54,491 nucleotides of DNA from an uncultured Massilia sp. (lineage in GTDB: Bacteria; Pseudomonadota; Gammaproteobacteria; Burkholderiales; Burkholderiaceae). The DNA lies in assembly GCA_946481275.1 (NCBI GenBank), contig CAMLMV010000045.1, forward strand, positions 1 to 54,491, in the 5' to 3' direction. Below are positions 1-8,560 of this stretch, in pieces; position 1 is the first letter of the stretch; each line of letters starts with the position of its first letter. Position numbers and translations under genes: made by a program. The notes beneath the pieces were generated by a model. That model was not told where the DNA came from. It did not search any database and worked only from the letters and a program-made list of their open reading frames with translations.

Positions 1-57
1 GAGTTAATGACAACTTGCGAAGCGGAATATAAATCTCGCTAAAGCGTCGCAGGCCTT

Positions 58-91
58 GGTACTGCGGCAATTTTTACAACAGTATCAGGAG
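58..91 (+). promoter_or_regulatory. metK leader hairpin abutting the ribosome binding site
   Basis: A 7-bp stem (58-64 with 80-86, one G-T wobble) ends directly next to the Shine-Dalgarno AGGAG at 87-91, which lies 5 bases before the metK ATG. The stem could affect ribosome access. I do not recognise any known SAM riboswitch class here, and the promoter itself probably lies at or beyond the left edge. Confidence 0.25.
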
Positions 92-96
92 CCTTA

Positions 97-1266
97 ATGT
101 CTTCCAACGATTACCTCTTCACTTCCGAGTCCGTGTCGGAAGGCCACCCGGACAAAGTCGCCGACCAGATTTCCGACGCCATCCTCGACGCCATCCTGGA
201 ACAGGATCCGCGCGCGCGCGTGGCTGCCGAGACCCTGTGCAACACGGGTCTGGTCGTCCTGGCCGGGGAGATCACGACGCACGCAAACGTCGATTATATT
301 CAAGTTGCACGCAATACCATCAAGCGCATCGGTTACGACAACACCGACTACGGCATCGACTATAAAGGTTGCGCCGTGCTGGTCGCCTACGACAAGCAGT
401 CGCCGGACATCGCCCAGGGCGTGGACGAAGGCGCCGGCATCGACCTCGACCAGGGTGCGGGTGACCAGGGCCTGATGTTCGGCTACGCGTGCGACGAGAC
501 GCCGGAACTCATGCCGGCCGCGATTTATTATGCGCACCGCCTCGTCGAGCGCCAGTCGCAGCTGCGCAAGGACGGCCGCCTGCCGTGGCTGCGTCCGGAT
601 GCGAAGTCCCAGGTCACGCTGCGCTACGTCAACGGCCGCCCGGTGTCCGTGAACACCGTCGTGCTGTCGACCCAGCACGCGCCGGAAGTCAGCCACAGCC
701 AGATCGAGGAAGCGGTGATCGAAGAGATCATCAAGCCCGTGCTGCCGCGCGAGTGGCTGCAGGACACCCGCTACCTGGTCAACCCGACCGGCCGCTTCGT
801 CATCGGTGGCCCGCAGGGCGACTGCGGCCTGACCGGCCGCAAGATCATCGTCGACACGTACGGCGGTGCCGCACCGCACGGCGGCGGCGCATTCTCCGGC
901 AAGGACCCGTCCAAGGTCGACCGCTCGGCCGCCTACGCCGCCCGCTACGTCGCCAAGAACGTCGTGGCCGCCGGCCTGGCGCGCCAGTGCCAGGTGCAGG
1001 TCAGCTACGCGATCGGCGTGGCCCGTCCGATCAACATCACGGTCTATACGGAAGGCACCGGCGTCATTTCGGACGAGAAGATCGCCGAACTGGTGATGGA
1101 ACACTTTGACCTGCGCCCGAAAGGCATCGTGCAGATGCTCGACCTGCTGCGTCCGATCTACACGAAGTCCGCCGCCTACGGCCACTTCGGCCGCGAAGAG
1201 CCGGAATTCAGCTGGGAGCGCACCGACAAGGCCGCGCTGCTGCGCGCCGAAGCCGGCCTGGCGTAA
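97..1266 (+). CDS. metK: S-adenosylmethionine synthase (methionine adenosyltransferase)
   Basis: This cytoplasmic enzyme makes S-adenosylmethionine from methionine and ATP. The 389-residue product has the usual family length. The N-terminal ATP/methionine motif GHPDK is at residues 16-20, the GAGDQG signature lies near residue 120, and the glycine-rich phosphate-binding loop GGGAFSGKD lies near residue 265. The ATG at 97 has an AGGAG Shine-Dalgarno 5 bases upstream. It lies just upstream of the SAH-riboswitch-controlled ahcY-metF group, so synthesis of SAM and recycling of its product SAH are neighbours. The two hairpins after the stop suggest that metK is at least partly a separate transcript. 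Confidence 0.98.
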   Translation: MSSNDYLFTSESVSEGHPDKVADQISDAILDAILEQDPRARVAAETLCNTGLVVLAGEITTHANVDYIQVARNTIKRIGYDNTDYGIDYKGCAVLVAYDKQSPDIAQGVDEGAGIDLDQGAGDQGLMFGYACDETPELMPAAIYYAHRLVERQSQLRKDGRLPWLRPDAKSQVTLRYVNGRPVSVNTVVLSTQHAPEVSHSQIEEAVIEEIIKPVLPREWLQDTRYLVNPTGRFVIGGPQGDCGLTGRKIIVDTYGGAAPHGGGAFSGKDPSKVDRSAAYAARYVAKNVVAAGLARQCQVQVSYAIGVARPINITVYTEGTGVISDEKIAELVMEHFDLRPKGIVQMLDLLRPIYTKSAAYGHFGREEPEFSWERTDKAALLRAEAGLA

Positions 1267-1273
1267 TATCCAA

Positions 1274-1322
1274 CGGGCGTTGCGAAAACGCCCGCAGCCG
1301 GTGGGCACAGAGGTGCCCACCG
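1274..1322 (+). terminator. Two tandem hairpins after metK (possible terminator without U-tract)
   Basis: The first hairpin has an 8-bp perfect stem (1274-1281 with 1287-1294, loop GCGAA). The second has a 10-bp perfect stem (1299-1308 with 1313-1322) and a 4-base loop. Neither is followed by a T-run, so they may act as a weak or Rho-assisted terminator, or as 3' end protection of metK mRNA, just before the next promoter. Confidence 0.4.
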
Positions 1323-1331
1323 TGCTACACT
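1323..1331 (+). promoter_or_regulatory. Candidate extended -10 promoter of the SAH riboswitch transcript
   Basis: TGC-TACACT is an extended -10 (TGN plus a TATAAT-like hexamer at 1326-1331). It would start transcription near 1338-1340, exactly at the 5' side of the riboswitch P1 stem. No convincing -35 is visible; that position falls within the hairpin at 1299-1322. Confidence 0.35.
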
Positions 1332-1339
1332 TCCTAATT

Positions 1340-1402
1340 CCGAGGAGCGTTGCGACGAGATTCCCCATCTCGCCAGGCTCGGATATCAACACCGCGCTCA
1401 CG
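1340..1402 (+). promoter_or_regulatory. SAH riboswitch upstream of ahcY
   Basis: The conserved blocks of the S-adenosylhomocysteine riboswitch appear in order: CCGAGGAGCGTTGCGAC at 1340-1356, a short variable hairpin (GAGA...TCTC), CCAGGCTCGG at 1373-1382, and CAACACCGCGCTCACG ending at 1402. CCGAG pairs with CTCGG to form P1 and GAGCG can pair with CGCTC. This class turns on SAH hydrolase genes when SAH builds up. A T-run (TTACTTTTTTC) follows, then the ahcY Shine-Dalgarno, so either antitermination or control of ribosome access could be the output. Confidence 0.93.
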
Positions 1403-1434
1403 TTACTTTTTTCTTAACTTGAAAGGAGGGCGTG

Positions 1435-2850
1435 ATGAGCGCCGTACTCAAAGACACCACCCAGGACTACCTCGTTGCCGACATCGGCCTCGCCTCGTGG
1501 GGCGAGAAGGAAATCCGCATCGCCGAAACCGAAATGCCGGGCCTGATGGCCATCCGCGACGAATTCGCGGCCGCCCAGCCGCTGAAGGGCGCGCGCATCG
1601 CCGGTTCGCTGCACATGACCATCCAGACCGCCGTGCTGATCCGCACGCTGGAAGCCCTCGGCGCGCAAGTGCGCTGGGCCTCGTGCAACATCTACTCGAC
1701 GCAGGACCACGCCGCCGCGGCCATCGCCTCGGTCGGCACGCCCGTGTTCGCCGTCAAGGGCGAGACGCTGGACGAATACTGGGACTACACCCACCGCATC
1801 TTCGAATGGGGCGATGACGTCTACGCCAACATGATCCTGGACGATGGCGGCGACGCCACGCTGCTGCTGCACCTGGGCGTGCGCGCGGAAAAGGACATCT
1901 CGGTGCTGGACAAGCCGGGTTCGGAAGAAGAAATCTGCCTGTTCAACGCCATCAAGGGCCGCCTGGCCGTCGATCCGCAGTGGTACTCGAAGCGCCTGCC
2001 GCAGATCCAGGGCGTGACGGAAGAAACCACCACCGGCGTGCACCGCCTGTACCAGATGCACGCGGAAGGCAAGCTGGCGTTCCCGGCCATCAACGTCAAC
2101 GACTCCGTCACCAAGTCGAAGTTCGACAACCTGTACGGCTGCCGTGAATCGCTCGTCGATGGCATCAAGCGCGCGACGGACGTGATGGTTGCCGGCAAGA
2201 TCGCCGTCGTGGCCGGTTACGGTGACGTCGGTAAAGGTTCGGCCCAGGCGCTGCGCGCGCTGTCGGCCCAGGTGTGGGTCACCGAGATCGACCCGATCTG
2301 CGCGCTGCAGGCCGCGATGGAAGGCTACCGCGTCGTGACGATGGACATGGCCGCCGAACACGGCGACATCTTCGTCACCTGCACCGGCAACTACCACGTG
2401 ATCACCGAACAGCACATGCTGCGCATGAAGGACCAGGCGATCGTCTGCAACATCGGCCACTTCGACAACGAAATCGAAGTCGCCGCGCTGCGCAAGTACG
2501 AGTGGGAAAACATCAAGCCGCAGGTCGACCACATCATCTTCCCGGATGGCAAGCGCATCATCCTGCTGGCCGAAGGCCGTCTCGTGAACCTGGGCTGCGG
2601 CACGGGTCACCCGTCGTACGTGATGAGCTCGTCGTTCGCGAACCAGACCATCGCCCAGATCGAACTGTTCACCAATACCGCCGCCTACCCGGTCGGCGTG
2701 TACACGCTGCCGAAGAAGCTGGACGAGAAAGTCGCCCGCCTGCAGCTCAAGAAGCTCAACGCCCAGCTGACCGAGCTGACCGAAGAGCAGGCCGCGTACA
2801 TCTCGGTGAGCAAGGAAGGCCCGTACAAGCCGGAACATTACCGTTATTGA
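1435..2850 (+). CDS. ahcY: S-adenosylhomocysteine hydrolase (adenosylhomocysteinase)
   Basis: This cytoplasmic NAD-dependent enzyme splits SAH into adenosine and homocysteine, relieving product inhibition of methyltransferases. The product is 471 residues, typical for the bacterial enzyme. Visible family marks are the NAD-binding Rossmann motif GYGDVGKG (codons near 2217-2240), the cysteine-containing [12 protein letters not shown] segment just before it, and the C-terminal KPEHYRY that reaches into the NAD site of the neighbouring subunit. I chose the ATG at 1435 because AAAGGAGG ends 5 bases before it; a GTG directly upstream at 1432 would be too close. It is controlled by the SAH riboswitch and heads a group with the membrane protein and metF. 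Confidence 0.97.
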   Translation: MSAVLKDTTQDYLVADIGLASWGEKEIRIAETEMPGLMAIRDEFAAAQPLKGARIAGSLHMTIQTAVLIRTLEALGAQVRWASCNIYSTQDHAAAAIASVGTPVFAVKGETLDEYWDYTHRIFEWGDDVYANMILDDGGDATLLLHLGVRAEKDISVLDKPGSEEEICLFNAIKGRLAVDPQWYSKRLPQIQGVTEETTTGVHRLYQMHAEGKLAFPAINVNDSVTKSKFDNLYGCRESLVDGIKRATDVMVAGKIAVVAGYGDVGKGSAQALRALSAQVWVTEIDPICALQAAMEGYRVVTMDMAAEHGDIFVTCTGNYHVITEQHMLRMKDQAIVCNIGHFDNEIEVAALRKYEWENIKPQVDHIIFPDGKRIILLAEGRLVNLGCGTGHPSYVMSSSFANQTIAQIELFTNTAAYPVGVYTLPKKLDEKVARLQLKKLNAQLTELTEEQAAYISVSKEGPYKPEHYRY

Positions 2851-2881
2851 TCTGGTAAGCTCTTCCGTGGATTGATGCTGC

Positions 2882-2910
2882 GCACCGCCGGATTCCATCG
2901 TCGGCGGTGC
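2882..2910 (+). other. Intercistronic hairpin ahcY / membrane protein
   Basis: GCACCGCCG at 2882-2890 pairs perfectly with CGGCGGTGC at 2902-2910 (9 bp). No T-run follows, so this is more likely a processing or stability element, or a weak attenuator, than a full terminator. Confidence 0.4.
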
Positions 2911-2936
2911 CGATAACTTCTCACGAAAGACACAAC

Positions 2937-3290
2937 ATGCGCCTGCTCCTGACCTGGCTGATCAATGCGGTGGCCCTGATGGCCCTGCCTTACCTGATGC
3001 ATTCGGTAACGGTCGACAACGTCGGCGCCGCCCTCGTGGCGGCCCTCGTTCTCGGCCTCGTGAACACGATCATCCGTCCCGTGCTCGTCGTGCTGACCCT
3101 GCCCGTGACGGTCGTGTCGCTCGGCCTGTTCATCCTGGTGATCAACGCACTGCTGTTCTGGCTGGTCGCGAACCTCGTCGGGGGCTTCCATGTGGCGGGG
3201 TTCTGGTCCGCGTTCCTGGCGGCGATCCTGTACAGTGTCATTTCGTGGGCGCTTTCTACCTTATTACTCAACAAAGATGGAAACCCCTAA
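2937..3290 (+). CDS. Phage-holin-family (YvlD-like) small membrane protein
   Basis: This is a 117-residue protein made almost entirely of hydrophobic helices, about four transmembrane segments, with the NTIIRPVL pattern typical of the Phage_holin_4_2/YvlD family. Despite the name these are chromosomal membrane proteins of unknown function, not lysis genes. The gene sits between ahcY and metF and its last 14 bases overlap the metF start, which suggests translational coupling and shared riboswitch control. The start at 2937 keeps the compact hydrophobic N-terminus; an upstream GTG at 2907 would add a polar extension. Family assignment is good, function unknown. Confidence 0.88.
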   Translation: MRLLLTWLINAVALMALPYLMHSVTVDNVGAALVAALVLGLVNTIIRPVLVVLTLPVTVVSLGLFILVINALLFWLVANLVGGFHVAGFWSAFLAAILYSVISWALSTLLLNKDGNP

Positions 3291-4110
3291 CATCAGTATC
3301 GAGTTTTTCCCGCCCAAGACCCCCGAGGGTGCGGACAAGCTGCGCGTGGCTCGCCAGAAGCTGGCCGAGCTGAATCCGAAGTATTTCTCCGTGACGTTCG
3401 GCGCCGGCGGCAGCACGCAGCACGGCACGCTGTCGACCGTGCTCGAGATCCTGGCCGAAGGCCACGACGCCGCACCGCATTTGTCGTGCGTGGGCGGCAC
3501 GCGCGAATCGATCCGCGCGATCCTGCAGGAATTCAAGGAGAAGGGCATCCGCCGCCTCGTGGCGCTGCGTGGTGACTTGCCGAGCGGCTATGGCGGCGCG
3601 GGCGAACTGCGCTATGCCAGCGACCTCGTCGAGTTCATCCGCCAGGAAACGGGCGACTGGTTCCACATCGAGGTGGCCGCGTATCCGGAAATGCATCCGC
3701 AGGCCAAGTCGCCGCAGGACGACCTGCAGGCCTTCGCCCGCAAGGTGCAGGCCGGCGCGAATGCCGCGATCACGCAGTATTTCTACAATCCGGACGCGTA
3801 CTTCCAGTTCGTCGACAACGCCCGCAAACTGGGCGTGGACGTGCCCATCGTGGCCGGCATCATGCCGATCACCAACTACACGCAGCTGATGCGTTTCTCC
3901 GACATGTGCGGCGCCGAGATTCCGCGCTGGATCCGTCTGAAGCTGGCCAGCTTCGGCGACGATTCGGCGTCGATCAAGGCGTTCGGGCTGGATGTCGTCA
4001 GTGGCCTGTGCGAGCGCCTGCTCGCCGGCGGCGCGCCCGGCCTGCATTTCTACAGCATGAACCAGGCGGCGGCCACGACCGCGATCTGGCAGCGCATCAC
4101 GGCTGCCTGA
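3277..4110 (+). CDS. metF: 5,10-methylenetetrahydrofolate reductase
   Basis: This FAD-dependent enzyme makes 5-methyl-THF, the methyl donor for remaking methionine from homocysteine. The 277-residue product opens with ISIEFFPPKT, where the Glu is the conserved catalytic acid, and contains the family segments SVTFGAGGST and LRGD. The ATG at 3277 lies inside the 3' end of the upstream membrane-protein gene (14-base overlap). With ahcY supplying homocysteine and metK using methionine, the cluster covers three steps of the methyl cycle. A strong terminator follows. Confidence 0.96.
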   Translation: METPNISIEFFPPKTPEGADKLRVARQKLAELNPKYFSVTFGAGGSTQHGTLSTVLEILAEGHDAAPHLSCVGGTRESIRAILQEFKEKGIRRLVALRGDLPSGYGGAGELRYASDLVEFIRQETGDWFHIEVAAYPEMHPQAKSPQDDLQAFARKVQAGANAAITQYFYNPDAYFQFVDNARKLGVDVPIVAGIMPITNYTQLMRFSDMCGAEIPRWIRLKLASFGDDSASIKAFGLDVVSGLCERLLAGGAPGLHFYSMNQAAATTAIWQRITAA

Positions 4111-4128
4111 TCCGGCGCTGTCCTCGAC

Positions 4129-4166
4129 ATGCCCGTGCGACCTTGATGGCCGCGCGGGCATTTTTT
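4129..4166 (+). terminator. Intrinsic terminator after metF
   Basis: An 11-pair stem (4129-4139 with 4151-4161, one G-T wobble) is followed by T6 at 4161-4166. It ends the ahcY-metF transcript and lies at the 3' end of the convergent cyclo-ligase gene. Confidence 0.85.
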
Positions 4167-4168
4167 CA

Positions 4169-4774
4169 TCACGTGACGTTGGTCGTTTCCGTCACGATCA
4201 CGTCCAGCGGCACATCGTGCGGCGCGTGCGAGAACACGGCTTCCTGATTACTGTAAGCAATGCCCAAGGTGTGCGGGCGCGGCGGTTGTTCGAGCGTGCG
4301 GTCGTAATAGCCGCCGCCATAGCCGAGGCGATACCCTTCGGCATTGAAACCGAGGCAGGGGATCAGGAGGGCCGGCGGGCGCTCGATGAAGCGCAGCTGG
4401 GCCGGCACCTGCACGCCGGCCTCGTCCGGCAACATGGCTTCGCCGGGCGTCCATTCCGTGAACGTCAGCGGTGCATCGCGTTCCATCACGACGGGCAGCG
4501 CCAGGCGCACGCCGGCCTGGTGCAGTTCCGCGTACGCCGCCCTCAGGTCGGGCTCGCCGGCCAGCGGCCAGTACACACCCATGACACTTACCTGGCGCAA
4601 TCTCCACCATGCGACGACTTGCGCGCCGATATGTGCATCCCACTGGACCTTGATTGCGGGATCAAGCCCCCCACGTGCAGTCCTGAGCGCCTTGCGCAAT
4701 GCCGTTTTCGCTGCCTGTTTCTCGTCCGCCACGCTCGGGCTCGAGGGGCATGGTATTCTTGAATCGCCGGTCAT
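4169..4774 (-). CDS. 5-formyltetrahydrofolate cyclo-ligase
   Basis: This ATP-dependent enzyme converts 5-formyl-THF to 5,10-methenyl-THF. The product is 201 residues. The N-terminal segment with KxxLRKALRxAR, the central LALPVVM, and the C-terminal GYRLGYGGGYYDRTL (substrate and nucleotide loop) are typical of the family. Its folate role fits the adjacent metF, with which it converges across a terminator. The start is uncertain: the ATG at 4774 gives a normal length, but an internal GTG about 16 codons later is possible and no clear Shine-Dalgarno is seen for either. If 4774 is right, its start codon overlaps the start codon of the divergent transglycosylase. Confidence 0.92.
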   Translation of the reverse strand: MTGDSRIPCPSSPSVADEKQAAKTALRKALRTARGGLDPAIKVQWDAHIGAQVVAWWRLRQVSVMGVYWPLAGEPDLRAAYAELHQAGVRLALPVVMERDAPLTFTEWTPGEAMLPDEAGVQVPAQLRFIERPPALLIPCLGFNAEGYRLGYGGGYYDRTLEQPPRPHTLGIAYSNQEAVFSHAPHDVPLDVIVTETTNVT

Positions 4775-6839
4775 GGATGAAATGAAGCCTACATTGAATA
4801 TTGCATTATCGATGTCGCAGACGCTGTTAGCCGGCGCCGTAGTGGCCGCTTCCAGCCTGCTCTTCCTCGCGTCGCCCGATGTCGCGGCCCAGGCCGCGCC
4901 GACGGCGGTACCTGCGCCGGGCGCGCTGTCGCCCGCCGGGCTGTCGCCCGCCCCTCCCGTGGTCGCGCCCGGCCCGCAACCGGACGCCAGCCGCGAGCAG
5001 GACGAGATCTTCGCGCAACTGCGCGACGCCGCCCGCAAGAACGATGCGGATAAAGCCGCGGCGCTGGCGGCACGGCTGCCGGACTACGCGATTCCGTCGT
5101 ACGTCGACTATTATCGGCTCAAACCGCGGCTGCGCGACGCTTCCAACGAGGAAATCCTGGATTTCCTGAAACGTTACGAAGGCAGCGCCATCGCCGACCG
5201 CCTGCGCAACGACTGGCTGCTCGAGCTTGGCCGCAAGCGCGACTGGGTCAACTTCGACCGCGAGCTGCCCCTGTTCGTCAAGAAAGACGATTACCAGGTC
5301 AAGTGCTACGCCCTGCTGTCGCGCGCGTCGAAAGGACAGAACGTCGCGGCCGAGGCACGCGTGCTGCTCGACAATCCGCCGCTGTACGGCGAAGCCTGCG
5401 CCGCGCTCGTCAACCAGCTCGTCCAGTCCGGCCAGTTCACGAACAATGACTTGCTGGCCCAGCTGCGCCTGGCCGGCGAGATGCACGCGACGGGGCCGTC
5501 GCGCCGCACGGCGCTGCTGCTGGGCGCGTCCGATACGCGTGCGGCGCAGGCCGTCGACCTGCCGGCCGTGGCGATGGCGCGCGGCATCGGCAGCACGCGT
5601 GCCGATCACGAGATCTACCTCGTCGCCATCGGCCGCATGGCGCGCACGAGCCTGAAGCTGGCGACGGTGGCGCTGAACAAGAACGCGTCCAAGCTGTCGG
5701 CAGAGGAGAGGGCGATCGGCTGGGCGAACATCGCGCTGGCCGCGTCGCTGACCCTGGCGCCCGAGGCGTACGACGACTGGAAGAAGGCCGAAGGCGCGCC
5801 GCTGACGTGGTTCCAGCTGGAATGGAAGACGCGCATCGCGCTGCGCCGCGGCGACTGGAAGACGGTGCGGTCGACCATCGAGGCGATGCCGCCGCAGCAG
5901 CACGACGAGCCCGCCTGGACGTACTGGCTCGGCCGCGCGCTGCAGGCCGAGGGCCGGCGCGAGGATGCGCAGGCGCTGTATCGCCGGATCGCCGACCAGA
6001 ACAGTTTTTATGGGCAGCTGGCGATGGAAGAGCTGGGCATGCAGATCAGCATCCCGCCCAGCGCCGCGCCACCCACGCCGGCCGAGCTGGCGCAGGTGGC
6101 CGCGAACCCCGGCTTCAAACGCGCCTTGAAATTCTTTTCGATGCGCATGCGTTTCGAAGGCACGCGCGAATGGAACTGGGCGCTCAACGGGTTCACGGAA
6201 CGCCAGTTGCTGGCCGCCGCCGAGTTCGCGCGCCAGAACGATATCCTCGACCGCATGCTGTCCACGTCGGAACGCACGCGCACCGAGTTCGACTACACCC
6301 AGCGCTTCCCCGCGCCGCACAACGACATCCTGCATCCGACCGCGCAGGGCCTCGGCCTCGACCAGGCGTGGGTCTACGGCCTCATCCGCCAGGAATCGCG
6401 CTTCGTCACCGATGCGCAGTCGGGCGTGGGTGCATCCGGGCTGATGCAGGTGATGCCGTCGACCGGTAAGTGGGTCGCGGAAAAGATCGGCCTGACGGAT
6501 TACGGCCACGGCATGCTCAGCGATATCCGGACGAACATCGTGCTCGGCACCAATTACCTGAACATGGTGCTGAACAATGCGGAAGGCTCGCAGGTGCTGG
6601 CGACGGCCGCGTACAACGCCGGGCCGGGGCGGGCACGCACGTGGCGCGGGCTGTTGACGGCGCCGATGGAAGGGGCCGTGTTCGTGGAGTCGATCCCGTT
6701 CGAGGAAACGCGAACCTACGTGCGCAACGTGATGTCGAACGCGACGAACTATGCCGCGCTGTTCGAAAAGCGTCCGCAATCGCTCAAGGCGCGCCTGGGC
6801 ACGATCACGCCGCGCGGTGGAGGCATCGGCCTTCCCTAA
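4773..6839 (+). CDS. Soluble lytic murein transglycosylase (Slt-type)
   Basis: This periplasmic enzyme cuts peptidoglycan between MurNAc and GlcNAc, forming 1,6-anhydroMurNAc ends. The 688-residue product has an N-terminal signal-peptide-like hydrophobic stretch, a Pro/Ala-rich linker, a long alpha-helical superhelix (roughly residues 70-500), and a C-terminal SLT domain. The SLT domain has the catalytic Glu541 in the RQESRF motif, then GASGLMQVMPSTGKWVA and AYNAGPGRARTW. Length and layout match E. coli Slt70. The start may be ATG 4773 or ATG 4782. A possible extended -10 (TGG-TATTCT) lies at 4751-4759. Confidence 0.93.
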   Translation: MDEMKPTLNIALSMSQTLLAGAVVAASSLLFLASPDVAAQAAPTAVPAPGALSPAGLSPAPPVVAPGPQPDASREQDEIFAQLRDAARKNDADKAAALAARLPDYAIPSYVDYYRLKPRLRDASNEEILDFLKRYEGSAIADRLRNDWLLELGRKRDWVNFDRELPLFVKKDDYQVKCYALLSRASKGQNVAAEARVLLDNPPLYGEACAALVNQLVQSGQFTNNDLLAQLRLAGEMHATGPSRRTALLLGASDTRAAQAVDLPAVAMARGIGSTRADHEIYLVAIGRMARTSLKLATVALNKNASKLSAEERAIGWANIALAASLTLAPEAYDDWKKAEGAPLTWFQLEWKTRIALRRGDWKTVRSTIEAMPPQQHDEPAWTYWLGRALQAEGRREDAQALYRRIADQNSFYGQLAMEELGMQISIPPSAAPPTPAELAQVAANPGFKRALKFFSMRMRFEGTREWNWALNGFTERQLLAAAEFARQNDILDRMLSTSERTRTEFDYTQRFPAPHNDILHPTAQGLGLDQAWVYGLIRQESRFVTDAQSGVGASGLMQVMPSTGKWVAEKIGLTDYGHGMLSDIRTNIVLGTNYLNMVLNNAEGSQVLATAAYNAGPGRARTWRGLLTAPMEGAVFVESIPFEETRTYVRNVMSNATNYAALFEKRPQSLKARLGTITPRGGGIGLP

Positions 6840-6855
6840 ACCAGCAGGAGACAGC

Positions 6856-7821
6856 ATGCACGCGCAATCGGTCGTAATGTTCGGCGGGACCGGATTCATC
6901 GGCAGCCACCTGGCGGCCAGGCTGTCCGAGCACGCCATCGACGTCGTCGTGCCCACGCGGCACGAAAGCCACGCGATGCACCTGATGCCGCTGGGCGTCG
7001 ACATCGTGCAGGCCGACCCGTACGACGATGTGGCGCTCCGCAAGCTCGTGGCGGGGCGCGATGCCGTCATCAACCTGGTTGGCATTTTGCACTCGCGCCG
7101 CGGCGATCCGTACGGGCCGGATTTCCGCCGGGCCCACGTCGATCTGCCGCGCCGCATCGCCGCCGCCTGCGCGGCTGAAGGCGTGCCGCGCTACCTGCAC
7201 ATGAGCGCGCTGGGGGCCGACCGCAATGGGCCGTCGATGTACCAGCGCTCGAAGGCCGACGGCGAGGCGGCCGCGGCGAGCCAGGCCAGCGTCGCGGCGA
7301 CGATCTTCCGGCCGTCCGTCGTGTTCGGCCCGGAAGACAAATTTCTCAACATGTTCGCGCGCCTGCAGCGCCACCTGCCCGTCGTCCCGCTCGCCTGCGC
7401 GCATGCGCGCTTCCAGCCCGTGTACGTGGGCGATGTGGCCGAGGCGTTCGTGCGCGTGCTGCTCGATCCGCACACGGCGGGCCTCACGTACGAACTGGGC
7501 GGGCCGCAGGTCTATGAACTGGGAGAACTGGTGCGGCTGGCGGGGCGCTATGCCGGCCACGAGCGCAAGGTGATCGCGCTGCCGGACGCGCTCGCGCGGC
7601 TGCAGGCGATGTTGTTCGAGCTGCTGCCGGGCGAGCCCGTCATCACGCGCGACAACCTCGATTCGATGAAGGTCGACAACGTCGTCCACCCGTCCAGGGA
7701 CAATAAAGTCTTGACAACAGCGGCGCTGGGAATCAAGCTCACGGCGCTCGAGGCCGTCGCGCCGCAGTACCTGGCGCCGCCCGGCGGACTCGACGTCCTG
7801 CGCGCCCGTGCCGGGCGCTGA
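6856..7821 (+). CDS. NDUFA9-like NAD(P)H-binding, NAD-dependent epimerase-fold protein
   Basis: This 321-residue atypical short-chain dehydrogenase has an N-terminal Rossmann motif GGTGFIGSHLA at about residues 10-20. The NLVGIL segment and the weak YxxxK-like YQRSKADGE are typical of the complex I NDUFA9 group, which binds NADPH but is not known as a classical epimerase. In bacteria these proteins are annotated complex I NDUFA9 subunit family, and their real role is uncertain. CAGGAG lies 6 bases before the ATG at 6856. It is closely packed after the transglycosylase and before a GST gene, so may be cotranscribed. Confidence 0.88.
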   Translation: MHAQSVVMFGGTGFIGSHLAARLSEHAIDVVVPTRHESHAMHLMPLGVDIVQADPYDDVALRKLVAGRDAVINLVGILHSRRGDPYGPDFRRAHVDLPRRIAAACAAEGVPRYLHMSALGADRNGPSMYQRSKADGEAAAASQASVAATIFRPSVVFGPEDKFLNMFARLQRHLPVVPLACAHARFQPVYVGDVAEAFVRVLLDPHTAGLTYELGGPQVYELGELVRLAGRYAGHERKVIALPDALARLQAMLFELLPGEPVITRDNLDSMKVDNVVHPSRDNKVLTTAALGIKLTALEAVAPQYLAPPGGLDVLRARAGR

Positions 7822-7843
7822 CCTTCAACGATCACGCCACACC

Positions 7844-8560
7844 ATGCAGACTCTCGAACTCGACCCGACATTGACGCAGACCCTCGACAACGCACGCCAG
7901 GCCGGCCTGACCCTGGTCATCGGCAACAAGAATTACTCTTCGTGGTCGATGCGCCCGTGGGTGGCGCTCGCCGCCGCCGGCATCCCGTTCACGGAAGTGC
8001 GCGTCCTGCTCGACAAGCCGGACACGGCCACCAACATCGCGCAGTACTCGGCGTCCGGCCGCGTGCCCGTGCTGCTGGCCGGCGAGATGACGATCTGGGA
8101 CAGCCTCGCCATCTGCGAATACGTGGCCGAGCAATTTCCTGAGAAGCATATGTGGCCGCAGGACGTAGCCGCCCGCGCGCTGGCGCGTTCCGTCGTGGCC
8201 GAGATGCATTCCGGCTTTGGCGACCTGCGCACCGCGATGACGATGAACATCAAGGCGCGCCTGCCGGGCCGCGGCCGCACGCCGGGCGCCCAGGCCGACA
8301 TCGGCCGCATCTGCGAGATCTGGGAAGAGTGCCTGTCCCGCTTCGGCCACCACAACTTCCTGTTCGGCGATTTCTCCATCGCCGACGCCTTCTTCGCGCC
8401 CGTCGTCACGCGCTTCCAGACCTATGGCGTGGCGCTGGCGCCCGCGCTGCAGGCGTATTGCGCACGCGTGCTCGCGCACCCGGCCGTCGCGCGCTGGGTC
8501 GAGGAAGCGATGGCCGAAACGGAAATCGCCGGCCTGCACGAAGACGAGTTGCCGGACTGA
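7844..8560 (+). CDS. Glutathione S-transferase family protein
   Basis: This is a 238-residue cytosolic GST-fold protein. The thioredoxin-like N-domain holds NYSSWSMRPW (Ser in the usual catalytic region), the cis-Pro segment GRVPVL and the glutathione-gamma-Glu contact DSLAICEYVAE. The all-helical C-domain holds FGDFSIADAFFAPVVTRF, the N-capping box region. The substrate cannot be told from sequence. Its TGA overlaps the ATG of the following cca gene (TGATG), so the two are translationally coupled. There is no strong Shine-Dalgarno before 7844. Confidence 0.93.
   Translation: MQTLELDPTLTQTLDNARQAGLTLVIGNKNYSSWSMRPWVALAAAGIPFTEVRVLLDKPDTATNIAQYSASGRVPVLLAGEMTIWDSLAICEYVAEQFPEKHMWPQDVAARALARSVVAEMHSGFGDLRTAMTMNIKARLPGRGRTPGAQADIGRICEIWEECLSRFGHHNFLFGDFSIADAFFAPVVTRFQTYGVALAPALQAYCARVLAHPAVARWVEEAMAETEIAGLHEDELPD

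Noticed and set aside
1..96. Possible SAM riboswitch before metK
   Set aside because: Only a simple hairpin next to the Shine-Dalgarno can be seen; none of the conserved cores of the SAM riboswitch classes is recognisable, and the upstream region is cut by the window edge.
2937..3290. Phage holin, suggesting prophage remnants
   Set aside because: The family name is misleading; the gene is embedded in a metabolic operon and no phage genes, integrase or att sites are nearby.
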